A DNA stretch of 8,657 bases. Source: Bdellovibrio sp. ZAP7 (lineage in GTDB: Bacteria; Bacteroidota; Bacteroidia; Flavobacteriales; Flavobacteriaceae). The DNA is taken from NCBI GenBank assembly GCA_943324165.2, contig CALPKO020000036.1:1-8657 (forward strand), given 5' to 3'. The notes under the pieces are model-generated. The model saw only the letters and a list, made by a program, of their open reading frames with translations. It was not told the origin of the DNA and searched no databases. Shown piece after piece: positions 7,340-8,657 of this stretch (its first letter is position 1; every line of letters starts with the position of its first letter). The position numbers and the translations under genes are program-made.

Positions 7340-7376
7340 TTTTTTTTTAATTCGAAATATACAAAAATCTATAAAC

Positions 7377-8249
7377 ATGAAGGCATATATTTTTCCAGGT
7401 CAAGGCGCGCAATTTTCAGGAATGGGTAAAGAACTTTATGAAAGTTCTTCCTTAGCTAAATCAATGTTTGAAAAGGCAAATGAAATATTAGGTTTTCGCA
7501 TCACAGACATTATGTTTGAAGGAACATCAGAACAATTAAAAGCAACCAAAGTTACCCAACCAGCTGTTTTTTTGCACTCTGTAATTTTAGCAAAAACAAT
7601 AGAAAATTTTCATCCAGAAATGGTGGCTGGTCATTCTCTTGGTGAATTTTCTGCCTTGGTTGCCAATGGTGCTTTGTCTTTTGAAGACGGATTAAAACTG
7701 GTTGCTCAAAGGGCTATTGCCATGCAAAAAGCTTGCGACATTAAACCCTCTACGATGGCTGCTGTTTTAGGTTTAGCAGATGAAATTGTTGAACAAGTTT
7801 GCGATTCAATTGATGGCGTTGTTGTTGCTGCAAACTACAATTGTCCGGGGCAATTGGTAATTTCTGGCGAAACATCAGCAGTCGAAAAAGCCTGTGAAGC
7901 CATGAAAGTTGCCGGAGCAAAACGCGCATTGATTTTACCAGTTGGCGGTGCTTTTCATTCCCCAATGATGGAGCCAGCAAGAGAACAATTAGCTGCAGCA
8001 ATCGAAGCCACAATATTTTTAACACCTATTTGCCCTGTTTATCAAAACGTAACAGCAACTGCAGTTTCTGACCCAAATGAAATTAAAAGAAACTTAATTA
8101 CACAATTGACGGCACCGGTAAAATGGACGCAAACCGTACAACAAATGGTAAAAGATGGAGCGTCGATTTTTACAGAAGTTGGACCAGGAAAAGTTTTGAT
8201 CGGATTAGTTGGAAAAATAGAAAAAGAAGTGGCAGTTGCTTCGGCTTAA
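7377..8249 (+). CDS. fabD: malonyl-CoA:ACP transacylase
   Basis: FabD moves the malonyl group from malonyl-CoA to the phosphopantetheine of acyl carrier protein, supplying the extender unit for type II fatty-acid synthesis in the cytoplasm. The start giving MKAYIFPGQGAQ (290 residues) is chosen because this motif sits at the extreme N-terminus in the family. The in-frame ATG at 7317 would add 20 unrelated residues and lies upstream of the -7 box. Visible motifs are PGQGAQ (7-12, with the oxyanion-hole Gln9), GHSLGE (85-90) with the nucleophile Ser87, Arg112 in the QRAIAMQ segment (binds the malonyl carboxylate), and His194 in AFHSPMM (192-198), the catalytic partner. GPGKVL (269-274) is the usual C-terminal motif. 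All catalytic residues are present. No other fab or acp gene is in the window. sppA follows 51 bases downstream on the same strand. Confidence 0.97.
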   Translation: MKAYIFPGQGAQFSGMGKELYESSSLAKSMFEKANEILGFRITDIMFEGTSEQLKATKVTQPAVFLHSVILAKTIENFHPEMVAGHSLGEFSALVANGALSFEDGLKLVAQRAIAMQKACDIKPSTMAAVLGLADEIVEQVCDSIDGVVVAANYNCPGQLVISGETSAVEKACEAMKVAGAKRALILPVGGAFHSPMMEPAREQLAAAIEATIFLTPICPVYQNVTATAVSDPNEIKRNLITQLTAPVKWTQTVQQMVKDGASIFTEVGPGKVLIGLVGKIEKEVAVASA

Positions 8250-8300
8250 TTTTTTGTAACAAAATCAATCTTTTTTCGACCTATTGAAAAATACTTTAAT

Positions 8301-8657
8301 ATGAAATTTCTCGGTAATGTACTTTCCACGATAGTGGGTTTGTTTGTTTTTATGATGCTTTTCTTTTTTGGCATTTTGATAATCGGCGCCATTTTTGGTG
8401 GAGATTCCGATTCGGTTGCTGTTAAAGATGATTCTGTAATTAATTTAGATTTGTCTTCAGTTAGCAATGATTATGCGGGAAAATTTACAGACCCTTTGGT
8501 TAATTTGTTTTCAGAAAAATCAACTGTGGGTTTGTCCGATATAATCAATGCTATAAAAGAAGCAAAATCAGATGATAAAATAAAAGGAATTTCAATCCTG
8601 AACAACGATTGTAACTTAGGCATGGCACAACGCAAAGCACTAAGAGATGAATTGCAA
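8301..8657 (+). CDS. sppA: signal peptide peptidase SppA (S49 family), N-terminal part
   Basis: The reading frame opens at ATG 8301 and runs without a stop to the right edge, giving the first 119 residues. The N-terminus MKFLGNVLSTIVGLFVFMM continues into a single hydrophobic segment (about 7-33), an uncleaved-looking anchor that places the rest in the periplasm. It is followed by an extracytoplasmic beta strand (SVINLDLS, 45-52), then DKIKGISIL (92-100) and QRKALRDEL (110-118). These are features of the 67-kDa, tandem-domain SppA found in Bacteroidota and E. coli. SppA degrades signal peptides left in the membrane after secretion. The catalytic Lys and Ser lie beyond the window, so activity cannot be judged here. 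The gap after fabD is 51 bases with no terminator and no clear promoter, so the two genes are probably co-transcribed. Confidence 0.85.
   Translation, partial: MKFLGNVLSTIVGLFVFMMLFFFGILIIGAIFGGDSDSVAVKDDSVINLDLSSVSNDYAGKFTDPLVNLFSEKSTVGLSDIINAIKEAKSDDKIKGISILNNDCNLGMAQRKALRDELQ

Noticed and set aside
7317..7376. Upstream ATG for fabD adding 20 residues
   Set aside because: The extension is not FabD-like and the codon lies upstream of a perfect -7 box; PGQGAQ sits near residue 7 in the family.
7750..8025. Minus-strand open frame of 91 codons inside fabD
   Set aside because: Composition rich in Leu and Gln is what the antisense of the fabD codons gives; no start signal or domain.
8246..8467. 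Minus-strand open frame of 73 codons opposite the start of sppA
   Set aside because: It is the antisense shadow of the sppA N-terminus, which has clear family features on the plus strand.
1..8657. Mobile element, CRISPR array, toxin-antitoxin, defence system, tRNA or rRNA
   Set aside because: No transposase, terminal repeats, spaced direct repeats, cloverleaf or defence-protein motifs were seen; the gene content is housekeeping.

Overview
The window reads as a piece of the core chromosome of a Bacteroidota bacterium, most likely a Flavobacterium or close relative in the Flavobacteriaceae. The reasons are the low GC content, the lack of Shine-Dalgarno-like sequences before the starts, promoters of the Bacteroidota type (TAnnTTTG at -7, TTTG near -33), a TopA with no zinc-finger cysteines and a lysine/alanine tail, and a flavobacterial-type arginase-family protein directly after topA. 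This is recognition by eye; no database search was run.

Layout from left to right. Positions 1-130 hold no gene, but may carry a minus-strand promoter for a gene beyond the left edge. Minus-strand genes follow: an arginase/formimidoylglutamase-family protein that has lost several metal ligands (131-1282), and upstream of it topA (1286-3808), with only 3 bases between them. A 288-bp divergent intergenic region (3809-4096) carries the topA and der promoters and a small inverted repeat. der (4097-5407, plus) encodes the double-GTPase ribosome assembly factor. It converges on an uncharacterised three-helix membrane protein (5585-7219, minus), with a strong bidirectional terminator hairpin between them (5425-5488). 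A second divergent gap (7220-7376) leads to fabD (7377-8249, plus) and then sppA (8301 to the right edge, truncated by the window).

Functionally this is a housekeeping neighbourhood: DNA supercoiling (TopA), 50S subunit maturation (Der), fatty-acid initiation (FabD) and envelope proteolysis (SppA). These genes do not form one pathway. The apparent co-transcription units are topA with the arginase-like gene, and fabD with sppA. I see no mobile element, CRISPR array, tRNA, rRNA, phage or defence system. The two items most worth following up are the probable arginase pseudoenzyme coupled to topA and the uncharacterised membrane protein; I do not claim a new biological system.
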